Source: Heloderma charlesbogerti (Eukaryota > Chordata > Lepidosauria > Squamata > Helodermatidae). Taken from it: 64,000 nucleotides of DNA. The position numbers were made by a program, and so were the translations under genes. Position 1 is the stretch's first letter, and each line of letters begins with the position of its first letter. The notes under the pieces were generated by a model. It had not been told where the DNA came from. It saw nothing but the letters and a program-made list of their open reading frames with translations, and ran no database searches. Where the stretch lies: positions 62,001-126,000 of the forward strand of contig JANEZZ010002701.1 in assembly GCA_026122225.1 (NCBI GenBank), written 5' to 3'. Below are positions 43,046 to 54,020 of this stretch, piece by piece.

Positions 43046-45507
43046 TAACCCACTTGATAGGTGTAACTGAAACTTGGTGGGATGACTCTCATGACTGGAA
43101 TACAGCAGTTGAAGGATATAACTTGTTCAAAAAGAACAGGAGGAACAGAAAGGGAGGTGGGGTTGCACTGTATGTGAAAAATACTATTTCCGCACAGAAA
43201 TACAGGAGGATGAGCTTGGTAGCCCCATCGAGAGCATCTGGATCAAAATAAATGGAACAAAGAATAAAAGGAACCTGGTGGTCGCAGTCTACTACTGGCT
43301 ACCCAATCAAGGAGAAGACAAGGATGAAATTTTTGAAAAGCAAATAGCCAGTGTTTCAAAGCAGCATGATGTAGTAGTAATGGGGGACTTCAATTTCCCC
43401 GATATTTGTTGGGAGACAAATTCTGCAAAACATGGCCACTCCAAGAAACTCCTGACTTGTGTTGCTGGTAGCTTCCTCCTACAGAAAGTAGAGGAAGGAA
43501 CTAGAGGATCGGCTATCCTTGACTTGATCCTAACTAAGAGATGATTAAGTGGATAAAGTAGCAGTGACAGGAACTCTGGGGGAAAGTGATCATGTTATAC
43601 TTGAGTTCTTGGTTCTAAAGGAAGCAAAAGCTGAGCGTAGCCAAACACACATCCTGGATTTCAGGAAAGCCAATTTTAATAAACTCAGAACAATGGTAAG
43701 TAAGGTCCTGTGGCAAGTGACTCTAATGAGAAAAGGAGTCCAAGATGGGTGGGCGCTTTTAAAAAAGGAAATTCTCAGGGCACAATTACAAACAAGACCA
43801 ACAAGAAGAAAAGGTGGAAGGCAACAGAAGAAGCCAATGTGGCTTCACAAAAAGCTTAGATAAGACCCGAAAACAGAAAAGGACACATATAGGAAGTGGA
43901 AAGAAGGCCAAGTTACAAAGGAAGAGTACAGGCAGGTAGCATAGAATTGCAGGGATGGCATCAGGAAGGCTAAAGCTGAGAATGAGGGGAGGTTAGCGAG
44001 GGATGTTTAAAAACAACAAAAAGGCTTTCTTCAGCTACATGCATAGTAAAAGGCAAAGGAAAGAAATGGTGGTTCAGCTACTAAATAAGGATGGCAAAAT
44101 GATAACAGATGACAAAGAAAAGGCAGAAGTGCTCAATTCCTACTTTGGCTCAGCCTTCTCCCAAAAGAGGGTCTATGACCCCGCTGGCAAAGGCAAAGTA
44201 CAGGCTGAGGGGGCAGGATTGCAGCTTGAGATGGATAGGCATCTGGTCAAAGAGCACCTAATTAATCTGAAAGAGTTCAAATCACCAGGGCCAGATGAGC
44301 TGCATCCTAGAGTAATAAAGGAACTGGCAGAGGAACTCTCAGAACCACTGTCTATTCTCTTTGAGAAATCATGGAGGACGGGGGAAGTGCCAGATGACTG
44401 GAGGAGGGCTAATGCTGTCCCTATCTTCAAAAAGGGCAAGAAGGAGGAACCTGGGAACGACAGACCACTCAGTCTGACATCAATCCCTAGGAAAATTCTG
44501 GAGCACATGATAAAGCAGTCAGTCTGTAAGCACCTTGAAAACAATGCAGTGATTACTTGGAGCCAACATGGATTTGTCAAAAACAAGTCCTGCCAGACAA
44601 ATCTGATCTCATTTTTTGATCAGGTAACCTCCCTAGTGGACTGTGGGAATGCTGTGGACATCATATACCTCGACTTCAGCAAAGCTTTCGACAAAGTGCC
44701 CCATGATATCCTGATTAGCAAACTAGCTAAAAGTGGGCTAGATGAAACAACAATCTGGTGGATCCACAGTTGGCTACAGAATCAGACTCAATAAGTGCTT
44801 ATCAATAGGATCTTCTCAAACTGGGGAGCAGGAATGAGCGGGGTACCACAAGGCTCAGTCCTGGGCCCAGTGCTCTTCAACATTTTTATTAATGACTTGG
44901 GAGGAGGAGGTGCAGGGAATGCTGATCAAATTTGCAGATGACACAAAATAGGGCAGGATAGCTAATACCCTGGAAGACAGAAACAAAAAGCAAAGTGATC
45001 TTGATCGACTGGAGTGCTAGGAAGGAAACAGAATGAAATTTAAAAGGGATAAAGGCCACGTTCTGCACCTAGGAAAAAGAAACCACATGCACAGTTACAA
45101 GATGGGGGATACGTGGCTCAACAACACTACAAGCGAGAAGGATCTTGGAATTGTTGTCAATCACAAGTTGAAGATGAACCAACAATGTGATGCGGCGGCA
45201 AAAAAGGCAAATGCAATTTGGGGCTGCATTCATAGAAGCATAGCTTCCAAATCCCGGGAAGTACTAGTCCACCTCTACTCAGCACTGGTTAGGCCTCATC
45301 TGGAGTACTGTGTCCAGTTCTGGGCACCACACTTTAAGAAGGATGCAGACAAGCTGGAGAGGGTTCAAAGGAGGGCAATAAAGATGATTAGGGGAATGGA
45401 AACCAAGCCCTATTAGGAGAGACTGAAAGAACTGGGCATGTTTAGCCTTGAGAAGAGAAGACTGAGGGGAGATATGATAGCACTCTTCAAGTACTTGAAA
45501 GGTTGCC
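43046..45507 (+). mobile_element. CR1 LINE fragment, ORF2 region, decayed
   Basis: Plus-strand CR1 ORF2, colinear with the minus-strand CR1 at 33.8-36.6 kb. It begins inside the endonuclease ([12 protein letters not shown]), passes [39 protein letters not shown] and [11 protein letters not shown], and ends in the C-terminal domain at FKYLKGC. Several stops and frameshifts interrupt it, for example near 43190, 43544, 43861, 44792 and 45413. Unusually for a LINE, both ends are missing, so 3' loss by deletion or recombination is likely. Confidence 0.9.
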
Positions 45508-45644
45508 CTTTCAAAATGTCCCCCCCTTTCCCTAGAACCCCCACCCCAGGAAATTTGGGGGGAAATGGAAAAATAAGCAAGACTTATCTTTTTAGCACTC
45601 TTTACTGATCTAAAATCACTTGGTTGCTTTTGGACAGCTTTCCT

Positions 45645-45775
45645 AATATCTGGTGCACTCCATATATTTTTGACTTCAGCTCCCATCAGCCTTAAGCAGG
45701 ATGGCCAATGGTCAGGAATGCTGGCCACTGTAGTCCAAAACACGTGTAAGGAACTAGGTTGAGGAAGCTGCTTTA
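45645..45775. mobile_element. Hairpin MITE, same family, diverged
   Basis: TTTTTGACTTCAGCTCCCATC at left, ACTGTAGTCCAAAACACGTG at right, and GGCCAATGGTCAGGAATGC in the centre. Confidence 0.55.
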
Positions 45776-47057
45776 GGAACATAAAGTAGCCTTTGTGTTC
45801 CTTAAGTTATATTATGTATAACTTGGTTTGCTCATAAAATTATCATTGTATTTGGAAACTTGAAGTAGTGAACTCGGTAAACTTGCTAATTCTTGTCTGA
45901 ATAAGCTATATTTTTATAATTCAATATACCAAACATGATTAATTTTATGAACAGATCAAGTTATACATAACATATTCTAGGTTCCTAGTTTATGACAGAC
46001 CAGAAGGAACTCCAGTAAGTTGTTCCTGAAACATCTGAATCATTCCAGAAGTCAGAAGAAGCCAGAAGAACTGGAGGCAGTGGAAGACAAGTCCACAAAC
46101 ACAGGACTCTGTAGAACAAGACCCAAGCTGTCCAGAATGCTCATTTTCTTCCAAATTATGATATGGTGACTCTGTTCACACGCTGGGAAACTGAGCATGA
46201 CTTGGAGCATCACAAAATGTCTATCAGTAAAAGATGAATTGGATCAATAGTTTTAATGAGAAATGGAAGAAGTAACTATGCTGAGAACCTTACAGAGAGG
46301 ATTAAAAACATTTTTCCTCATGGCTTCATTATTTCCAGACATTTTACATCTCTAGTCTATCTATAAAAGTCTTCCTACTACAAAGTTTTTAGGAATCATT
46401 TAGAGGAGAGTAAAGGCTTGGTAACAATATATAAACACCTTCTCTTAAATTCTAAAATAAAGCATAATCTAAAGCCATTCAATTTTTCCAATTTCTTGGA
46501 AAAAACAAAAATGGTCCTTGGGAAAAATGTTTTTTTCTGGGCCTCCACCTCTCTAACCAGAACCCCTTTGCAGGTACTTGGCAATTCCTGGATTAAGAGG
46601 GGCTACAGTGGCTGTCCTCAGAAGTGGTTCCATGGACCCAGGAAGTGTGAGGGTGGCAGATGGAGAGAAAACATAAATAAAAGGCTTCCTCCTCTTTGCC
46701 CTGCCACTTCTTAGTCAGAGGTTTCTCCAGAGGTCTACACATCACTAATATAGTCATATATTCCTTGATGGCAGCCCACACCAGCTGCCACATTTACTTG
46801 TCTGCTCTGCTACTATTTCTGGAGAGGGAGGTCAGCTGATCAGGTTGCAATCATCATGCATCCAAGCAGAAGCTAGGGAAGTGAACAAGAAACAGGCTGG
46901 ACTGGAGTATCTACAAGATGCGAAGCAGAAGTATTGTGTGGATTGTTGACCACATTTGGGTTATCTTCAGACAAGGAAGATACTTTATCATTTTTGTACA
47001 TCACCCATAGAACAACTGGGCAATTGAGAGAATAAAAAATGTTTAAAACATTAAAAA
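45776..47057. other. TDH intron 1, nothing coding seen
   Basis: AT-rich. No assignable repeat or exon. Confidence 0.5.
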
Positions 47058-47175
47058 AAATCCAGGAGGATAGCTGTATTGATCTACTGCAGCAAACACA
47101 ACGAAGAACCACGTGGCACTTTAAAGTTGACCAAATATATTATGGCATAAACCTCTGTGGACAAGTCAATTAATT
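47058..47175 (+). repeat. Interspersed repeat (TCTTGTGGCACCTTAAAG family), diverged
   Basis: GGAGGATAGCTGTATTGATC, ACCACGTGGCACTTTAAAG, TATGGCATAAACCTCTGTGG. Confidence 0.45.
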
Positions 47176-47209
47176 AGACACTAAAATCTTCAGAGGCTCT
47201 CTACGTTTC

Positions 47210-47475
47210 CCCCAACACTTGAGGCAAAAGTGTGGTTACCAGGAAAAGCGCCTTCTTGGGAACAGCACCTTGATTGTGGAATGCCCTCCTGAGGGAGGCT
47301 TGCCTGGCACCTTATACTGATGTGATTTCAGTACTAGGCAAAGGCCTTTTTATTTTCCTAAGCCTTTTAATCTAAACAGTTTTAGCACTGTCAGGTTCTT
47401 AAACTGCTCTTTTAGATTCAGATCCTGCTGCTTAGTCTGCTGCTTTTTAATATTTTGATTGGCTTTGTATTGTAC
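47210..47475 (+). mobile_element. L2-like 3' end, decayed
   Basis: GCGCCTTCTTGGGAACAGCA, TTGTGGAATGCCCTCCTGAG, then a T-rich tail. It corresponds to the WNxLPxE segment and 3'UTR of L2. Confidence 0.6.
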
Positions 47476-48289
47476 TTTTTCTTAAGTATTGTAAATGGCC
47501 CTGGAAATCTATTTGAAGGATGGGACATTGATGTCTATTCAATATAGCAATTAGACACTGCACCAGTTGGTCAAATACTTGGCTACCAATGATTATGAGT
47601 ACCCAGCCTTTGCAACTGGACCAAGAACTGCAGGGAGTGGCAGAGAGGATGACTTTCATGGAAGGGTAACAAAAAGGATACTTTGAAGGCAACTCTGAGT
47701 GGCCAACTGTGCTGAATGCAGGCATGACAGAAGGGCTTCTGAAAGAGAATGCTTACTTAGCTATGCTTATGAGAATTTTAAAGTAGCAACTGAGGAAAGG
47801 ACAGGCACAGCATGAAGCAGAGATTCACAGAGGAGCACAGTGTCAAAAGAATACCAGAGCCCTCTTTGTGGCAGGGCTAAGCCAAGGATACCAGGGATGA
47901 CAAGAAGCCATTCAGGAGTGCACTGGTGGGATGAAACAGATTTTTCTTAGGCAAAGAAAAAACCTTGGTGTCACAACACAGAGATGTGGGGCAGTAGGAA
48001 GAGAGGCACTGCAAGAGCACCCTTTGAGGGACATCATGCCAAACCGCATCAAACAGGAAAAAGCATATCATGCAGAGGCAGGCAAGAGCGTGCCATCTGA
48101 GGTACCTCAGCAACAAAATCTAAAGACGCATTTATATTTGCAGTAGTAGCAGGAAGAGGGGCGCCGCAGGAGCTATCTGAAGGATAACTGGCCCCCAATG
48201 GTTGAAGAACAGCACAGAGGAAGAACGGGGCAGGGGAGAGAAAAGACCAGCAAATAAAAAGAGCACAGGGGGAGCAGGGGACACTGTTT
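47476..48289. other. TDH intron 1, nothing coding seen
   Basis: Purine-rich, with no motif-bearing frame. Confidence 0.5.
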
Positions 48290-48465
48290 GGAGAATGGCT
48301 ATAGTTTAATGGTATAACACATGCTTGTATAGGAAAGATCCCAGGTTGGACTGGGAAAGACTCCTCCCTAAAACTCTGTACAGCCATTGCCAGGCAACAG
48401 AGGCAACCTTAAGCAAAATGGACCAGTGATCTGACTTGATATAAGGTGACGGCCTATCTCCTTAC
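48290..48465 (+). mobile_element. tRNA-derived SINE, same family, diverged
   Basis: GGCTATAGTTTAATGGTATA, then AAGATCCCAGGTTGGACTGG and TGATCTGACTTGATATAAGG keep the family order. Confidence 0.6.
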
Positions 48466-48844
48466 CATGTATTAGGAAAGCATGTACATGGCCCTGGGGA
48501 ATGCCAAATACATGGGCCACTGCAGCTTTCCAGCAGCTTTTCAGAAGCAGAACATAAAAATAGTGCTAGAGGCCCATTTGCAGAGGAGCAAGTTTTTAAG
48601 TGTAGCTTCCCATTACAAAAAGGGAGGAATTCAAAGGGGATTCCAAAGCAAGTAATTCAATCTAAGGAGCAGAGGAAGCAGTCAAGAAGCAAGTCTGATC
48701 AGGGCAGACACTGCCCTGATCGGACAGGAGGAGCCGATCATGCAATTTAAGTTAAAATACTTCTAGGCCTTATTTTAGGATAAAAACTCTCCCAGAACAC
48801 CTATATGATATCAACTCTCTCTTTCCATTCCTTTTCTGTGGAAG

Positions 48845-48985
48845 GTGGAGACAGGGCATAGCTCATTGGTAAAGCACAGGTTCAATGCCGGTCATCTGCC
48901 AGGGACTGAACCAGGGAGAAGAGATGGAAGAGATCCTTGCCAGCGCTCCTGGAGAGCTCCTACATGGCCAGTGATAAGACAAGGA
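48845..48985 (+). mobile_element. Possible further SINE of the same family
   Basis: GGGCATAGCTCATTGGTAAAGC, then GGTTCAATGCCGGTCATCTGCC look like A and B boxes. The rest is weakly similar. Confidence 0.4.
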
Positions 48986-49589
48986 ACAGCTCCATGCACT
49001 TGTGTTTGGCTTAACCCCTTGTTCCTCATCCCCTACTGAAATGGAGCCTAAGTATGTGCAATTCGAACTGAACACAGGCTCTTCCCGTTTGCCCTCGCCT
49101 CCAACTTCCTCCCTTCTGCAGCCTTGCCCTGTGTTACATTTTAGGTGGCAAGCACCTTGGGGCGGGGGACCACCTGTTGTCATTGCTCTATAATGCACCA
49201 GACATGCCAACAGCACTGTTTTAATTACTGAAATGTTTTTGTACACCTTAAATTAATAAAAAATAAATGTTGTCTCACACACACATAATTAAGTGGAGAA
49301 GAGGCACTGGGGATGCAAGTACAGTGATTACAGAGCAAGACAGGTGTGGTTAAAAAAGAAAAAAGAATAGAAAAGTGAGGAGACAGACAAAATAAAGCAG
49401 CATAGAAATAAATGAAATGCTACCCAGACAGAATAAAATGAGAGGGTTCAGGAAAGCCTAGGAGAAGAGCTTATTCGGGTAAGGGTGAAAAAGTTCAATA
49501 AAAGGAGAGAGGGAGAGAGAGAGAAGGAAGCACAGAGCACCTAGAAGCCAAGAGGATTTTAAGGGTGGCCATTTATTTGAGGCACAAGA

Positions 49590-49760
49590 TTTTGTTGTTG
49601 TTCAGTCGTTCAGTCGTGTCCGACTCTTCGTGACCCCATGGACCACAGCACGCCAGGCCTTCCTGTCCTGCGCTCTCTCCCGGAGCGTGCTCAAGTCCAT
49701 ATTCATTGCATCCGTGATGCTATCTAGCCATCTCATCCTCTGCCGTCCCCTTCTCCTTTT
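49590..49760 (-). mobile_element. BovB 3' end fragment in TDH intron 1
   Basis: Reverse BovB tail TTGTTGTTGTTCAGTCG through GCTATCTAGCCATCTC and CCGTCCCCTTCTCC. It ends about 580 bp from the inferred TDH exon 1. No clear target duplication. Confidence 0.85.
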
Positions 49761-50345
49761 TGCATTTGCCCATTTCACATCGATTTTGTTTGTTTCCCGA
49801 TAAGGGCGCTTCCAGACAGAGAGCTCCTCCATCATGATGCATGGAGTTATGTTGTCTGTTTTCCCTTAACAGTTTTTCCCCCCCTGGTAAGAGACACAGA
49901 CAGAAAAAGGGATGGAAAAATATGGGGAGCATTCTACAAACGGAAGATAAAGTCATGGGTGAGTGCGTGTGTGCGAGAAATCCCACGAACCAGGCAGCCT
50001 GGAAGCACCTGAGCATTTCATTAGAAGATGGGATTTCGAGCAAAAATGTCAGTCAGCCCCCAAATTTTGTATAGCCCAGAAGGCCTTAACAGAAGCCATG
50101 AGGCAAGTAGCCGAGGCTGCCTCTGAGCCTGCGCAGAGTGCACTCACCTCAACAATCCTCCACCCCCCCCCCCCGGAAAGCCCCTTATGCTAACAGGGGT
50201 GGTGAGGCAGCCAGGGAGCTTTCTGAGCCCCAGCACCTCTCTGGTGAGGAAATTTAAGGAATATTCTTTAATTATGGAGTCACGGGCAAAGGGAGGGGGG
50301 ATAAGGGCCACCTTAAGAAGACGGACCACCCACGTATTCACTCAC

Positions 50346-50422
50346 CTCTAGCGCTTTCCTCACGGGACGCCGCGTTCCCCGGCCCGCCGACCACCTTCGC
50401 CCAGCAATGCCTCAGACAACGC
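50346..50422 (-). other. TDH: Inferred TDH 5' non-coding exon 1
   Basis: On the minus strand, about 30 nt below a TATAAAAG box, a GC-rich stretch without ATG runs to a perfect AG|GTGAGT splice donor at 50346/50345. It is the only strong minus-strand promoter and donor pair seen upstream of TDH exon 2. The right end is an estimate from TATA spacing. The assignment to TDH is inference: no other minus-strand gene start is visible between here and exon 2, 22 kb away. Confidence 0.6.
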
Positions 50423-50525
50423 CGCCACCGCCGCTGCTCACCTGGCTTTTATACCCCTGCGCCGGCTCCCCGTCAGCAAGCCCCGCCCACCTCCCGGCCT
50501 CAGCCTCTCCTTCCTGATTGGCTGA
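50423..50525 (-). promoter_or_regulatory. Core promoter: CCAAT, GC box and TATA, minus strand
   Basis: Minus-strand order: CCAAT at 50521-50517, GGGCGGGG Sp1-type box at 50488-50481, TATAAAAG at 50453-50446. Relative to an inferred start near 50422 these lie at about -97, -62 and -30, the canonical RNA polymerase II layout. It lies in a CpG island and points toward TDH. Confidence 0.65.
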
Positions 50526-50735
50526 GAGCGAGCCGCCACCATCTCGCTCCCCCGCCGCGCCTCCCCTCCGCCCCCAGTGACGGAGGCGAGTGGACGCGGC
50601 GGGCCGCCAAACGGTTACTGGCACGTGCCGAGGCGCACCTCGCGCGGTCGCTGTGGAAACCGCTGGGCGGGGCCGAGCGGCTCGGCTCGCGAAGGGCCGG
50701 CCGCCTTTGGCGCAGGAGGGATTGGGGGGGGGGAG

Positions 50736-50743
50736 TGACGTCA
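50736..50743. promoter_or_regulatory. CRE octamer TGACGTCA (site 1)
   Basis: A perfect palindromic cAMP-response element (CREB/ATF consensus) inside the CpG island, about 310 bp upstream of the inferred TDH start. Binding is inferred from the consensus only. Confidence 0.55.
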
Positions 50744-50790
50744 CCCTCACAGCGTACGTGCAGGGGGATGATGCCAGCGCGTCGTCGTCT

Positions 50791-50798
50791 TGACGTCA
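50791..50798. promoter_or_regulatory. CRE octamer TGACGTCA (site 2)
   Basis: A second perfect CRE palindrome 55 bp from the first. Paired full-length CREs are rare by chance and favour a real CREB/ATF target promoter, either for TDH or for an unseen gene running in the other direction. Confidence 0.55.
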
Positions 50799-50830
50799 TC
50801 CTCTCTCTTCACGGCCTTTGGGAGCTTCTT

Positions 50831-51730
50831 CGGCGCCCTTTGGAGGGACTGATGTCCTTTGCTTGCTGCCCAACAGCCGGAGCTCCCTGGCTGGTTCACA
50901 AAACTGAAACCGCAAAAACGCAACGGAAAATGCCGCGTGAAACGTGGCAGATGAAATCTTCGGGATAAAAATACAAGGGGCGTAAAACGTCGGGGCAGGG
51001 CGGATATTGAAGGCGCAAGAGCAGACCTGAGGCAGCGGAGCTAAAGAGCTGGGGTGCTAAGTCCTGAAAAAGCCTGGGGAAATAAGAAGGCCTTCGCCCG
51101 GTGTGGCAAAGAGTAGGGCGCAGGTGCCAAGCGGGCCTCGCTAGGGAGTTCCTTCCACAGCAGAAAAGGTGCCACCGGGCAAGTGGTTATTTACAAGCCC
51201 GCATTAGAGTCGTCTGAAACTAAACTGAGGTTTTATTAACTAATTTTTCCTGAGTAGCAAGTAAGGATGGGTGAGAGTTTCATTTCAGTTTGGTTTCTGT
51301 AAGAATTTACCAAAATTCACAGAGTTATCCATATTTGGGACAAAAAAACCCGAATGTGGGAGAAACCAAAACTGACAGATTTGTCCCAGGCCCAGGGCTT
51401 TGAATACTTTGCTCTTATAAGTCTGGGTGTCAATCCCTGTGTATTCAACCATCTTAATGCTTAATTAGGTTTGACACCTCTTTTCTCTGACAGCTGCGTC
51501 ATCTCTAACGGCTGTATGGCAGGGACATTGTGGTTCTCTCCATGCTGGGAATAGCAGTAGTTACTGCATTTGGCTGGAGTAGATGGATGAGAATTTTGCT
51601 TCAGTTCGTTTTTGATGAGGATTTATCAAAATTCGCAAAGTTTTTCATATTCAGGGGAGAAAGACTTAAAACCTTTCCTGGTAGCCATCTTCCTTACCTC
51701 TTTGGGCGGCGGGGGGGGGGGGAAGGACCC
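50831..51730. other. Upstream flank of the CpG island, with a diverged direct repeat
   Basis: About 60 bp at 51284-51345 recurs in diverged form at 51597-51657 (shared TTTATCAAAATTC/TTTACCAAAATTC core). No exon recognised. Confidence 0.5.
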
Positions 51731-51734
51731 CCGA

Positions 51735-51880
51735 AGATGACCTTAGGGTATGGGTGGATACACATGGGAGGAGGCGATCCTTCAGATAACCTGGCCCCAA
51801 GCTGTTTAGGGTTTTCAGAGTTAAGGCCATCACTTTGAATCAGCCGGAAAGGGACTGGCAGCCAGTGCAGCTGGGAAAAA
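51735..51880 (-). mobile_element. L2 LINE fragment
   Basis: On the plus strand, TGTTTAGGGTTTTCAGAGTT, CATCACTTTGAATCAGCC and CTGGCAGCCAGTGCAGCTGG parallel the L2 at 39.73-39.81 kb. Diverged. Confidence 0.65.
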
Positions 51881-52122
51881 TCAAGGGAGCTCTGTGCTGG
51901 ATAGAGAATCTACCTACCCACATAGAACTCCATAGAAATATAATATATCCTCCGGATTAAGGCCATTTGGACTAAGAGTTCTGAGTCTACAGATCCAGAA
52001 ATTTTCCCCTTTGTCAAGCATGTTGGTGTCTTTTGTTTGTTCTATTGGAAGCAACTGTAAATCTGAGAAAATATGTGAAGGTGAGTTGAAATGTCTTGCA
52101 ACAGCCTGCTCCAGTTTTTATA

Positions 52123-52146
52123 CGTGTGTGTGTGTGTGTGTGTGTA
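52123..52146. repeat. (GT)n microsatellite
   Basis: About 11 GT units followed by TATACATATAATAC. Confidence 0.88.
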
Positions 52147-52169
52147 TACATATAATACAGTTCACACAC

Positions 52170-52495
52170 ACATACAGGCTGCCTTTCAGGGCAGGAGTCC
52201 TCCCAAGGTGGCTTACAACAACAAAATCGACGGATACAATTCCATAAAATACAACAATAAAATACACCATCAGGGGATGGCCAGAGTAAACAAGTAGCTT
52301 TTCAGAGCCTTCCTAAAAGCCTCCAATGTTGGGGCCTGACGGACCCTCACTGGCAAGAGTTGTTGCGCTAGTGCGGAAAAGGCCCTCCTCATGTACTTGC
52401 CCACCTAACTGCCCTCAAAGGTGGGCAAATGAGAAGGGCCTCTCGGTGTTCTTAAAGTGCAGGCCAGCTGATATCAAGGCGGCCCTTCCAGTAAT
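52170..52495 (-). mobile_element. L2-like LINE 3' end
   Basis: AAGGTGGCTTACAACAACAAAA, then CAGAGCCTTCCTAAAAGCCT and GCGGAAAAGGCCCTCCTCAT are the reverse of an L2-type C-terminus and tail. Confidence 0.6.
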
Positions 52496-52499
52496 ATAT

Positions 52500-52640
52500 C
52501 GAAGATGGGCAACATGTAGCCTTCAAGGTATTTTGACCTATGACTCCCAGTATCCCTCAGCATTATCTATGCTGGCTAGAGCTGATGGGAGTTGTAGGGC
52601 AAAACATCTGGAGGGGCCCAAATTGCCCACTGTAATGTAT
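52500..52640. mobile_element. Hairpin MITE, same family, diverged
   Basis: GGGCAACATGTAGCCTTC and TATGACTCCCAGTATCCCTC at left; TGATGGGAGTTGTAGGGC and AACATCTGGAGGGGCCC at right. Confidence 0.55.
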
Positions 52641-52677
52641 AGATTTAGTTTTGTAACTCAGAACTGGTGCCTCATTT

Positions 52678-52715
52678 TCTCCTTCCTTCCTTCCTTCCTT
52701 CCTTCCTTCCTTCCT
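52678..52715. repeat. (TTCC)n microsatellite
   Basis: About nine TTCC units in a pyrimidine-only strand. Confidence 0.9.
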
Positions 52716-53365
52716 ATTCCCCTTTCCTTTCCTTGGAAAGCGTGGAATGTCCGATCTTTGTACGTGGATATAAGGGTGCTTCCGAAAGGAGGGATCCCAG
52801 TACTAACAGAAGGCATTTTGCCGCTATTCCATCTTTTCTTCTTTCATGGCTTTTTCACTGTAAGAAAAAAGATGGAAGAGGTGGGGAAGCGTGGGAGGAA
52901 AATAGCATCTCTTCCCCCCCCCCATTTCAGGAATGATGTAGGGCGATTTTGCAATAAAAGCTTTATCTGGAAGCATCTTAGGAGACTTTTTGGCTGAAGA
53001 GCAGGGTAAGACTCCTTAAATAAATAAATACTTCTCTGCAAGTTCCTTCTAACTTTAGCAGGGTCAGCCGAGATCTGGAAAATAGCAGTAATACTTTGCG
53101 TAAGTGTTCAAGTGGCTCTAGAAACGTCATTTGCTGTAAGTTGTGCAGAAAGCTGTCCAGACTCATAGTCCTCATATTGCAAATGGGGAGGGAAAACAGT
53201 GGCTTGCCTAGAAGTTATGAGACTCATAAGGTTCAACTTGGAGACTGCAAGATTATTCCTTGGCCATGACCCAAAATGAAAAGAAAAAGTAGCAGAGGCT
53301 GCTAGAACCTCGCAGACAAACAGATTTATTGTGCTAGACTAGATTCCATGCCACTGACTGCATGA

Positions 53366-53830
53366 GTCAGGCTGCATATGGAGTACTGTGTCCAGTTCTA
53401 GGCTCCCCGTTTTAAGACATTGACAAGTTGGAGCGTGTCCAGAGAAGAGCGGCCAGGGTGGTGAGGGGTCTGGAAACCAAGTCCTATGAGGAACGGTTGA
53501 AAGAACTGGGTATATTTAACCTGGAGAAGAAAAGATTAAGGGGAGACATTATAGTGGTCTTCAGATATCTGGAAGACTGTCATGCTGAAGATGATGATGA
53601 GCCATTTATATCCCACCTTTTTTCTTCTTGCCAAGAACCCAAGGCAGTTTACATGGACCTTCTCCTCTCCAGTTTATCCATACAACAACTCTATGAGGTA
53701 GGAGGAGCAAACTTGTTCGCTGTTGCTCCCGAGGGCAGACTAGAACCAACCAGTGGAAATTGCAGGGAAGCAGATTTCACCTAAACATTAGGAAAAACAT
53801 CCTAACGATGAAAGCTGTTCAACTGTGGAA
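53366..53830 (+). mobile_element. CR1 LINE fragment, older subfamily, interrupted
   Basis: Translation keeps EYGVLCPVL-like sequence and [28 protein letters not shown]. About 145 bp of unrelated SINE- or L2-like sequence (53590-53735) splits it from [21 protein letters not shown] sequence at about 53760-53830. More diverged than the intron-1 CR1s. Confidence 0.75.
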
Positions 53831-53839
53831 CAGTGGAAG

Positions 53840-54020
53840 ACTAAAATGACTGGAAAATAAGGTCTTCACCTGACACTGAAAAGGCGCCAGGGAAGCATCT
53901 CTGCAGAGCTCATACCACAACTGAGGTGCCACGAAGCCCTCTCCTTTGTAGACACCCACCTCTGCAAAGGTGGGGGCACTGAGAAAAGGGCCTCTGAAGA
54001 CAATCTTAGGGCCCAGTCTT
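53840..54020 (-). mobile_element. L2-like LINE fragment
   Basis: GGCGCCAGGGAAGCATCTCT, AAGCCCTCTCCTTTGTAGAC and AAAGGGCCTCTGAAGACAAT follow the reverse L2 C-terminal order. Strongly diverged. Confidence 0.5.

Larger units (their letters stand above)
50340..50830. promoter_or_regulatory. CpG island at the inferred TDH 5' end
   Basis: This is the only CpG-dense stretch in an otherwise CpG-poor, AT-leaning window, with dozens of CG dinucleotides, GCCGCC runs and GC boxes. It also holds a CACGTG E-box at 50632-50637. It marks a housekeeping-type promoter. The open frames across it are composition artefacts. Confidence 0.8.

Noticed and set aside
50412..50799. Overlapping open frames in the CpG island
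   Set aside because: Stop codons are rare in GC-rich DNA. The frames overlap on both strands, lack motifs, and cover the promoter elements.
51530..51838. 102-codon open frame upstream of the island
   Set aside because: Spans a poly(G) run and an L2 fragment. No homology or splice support.
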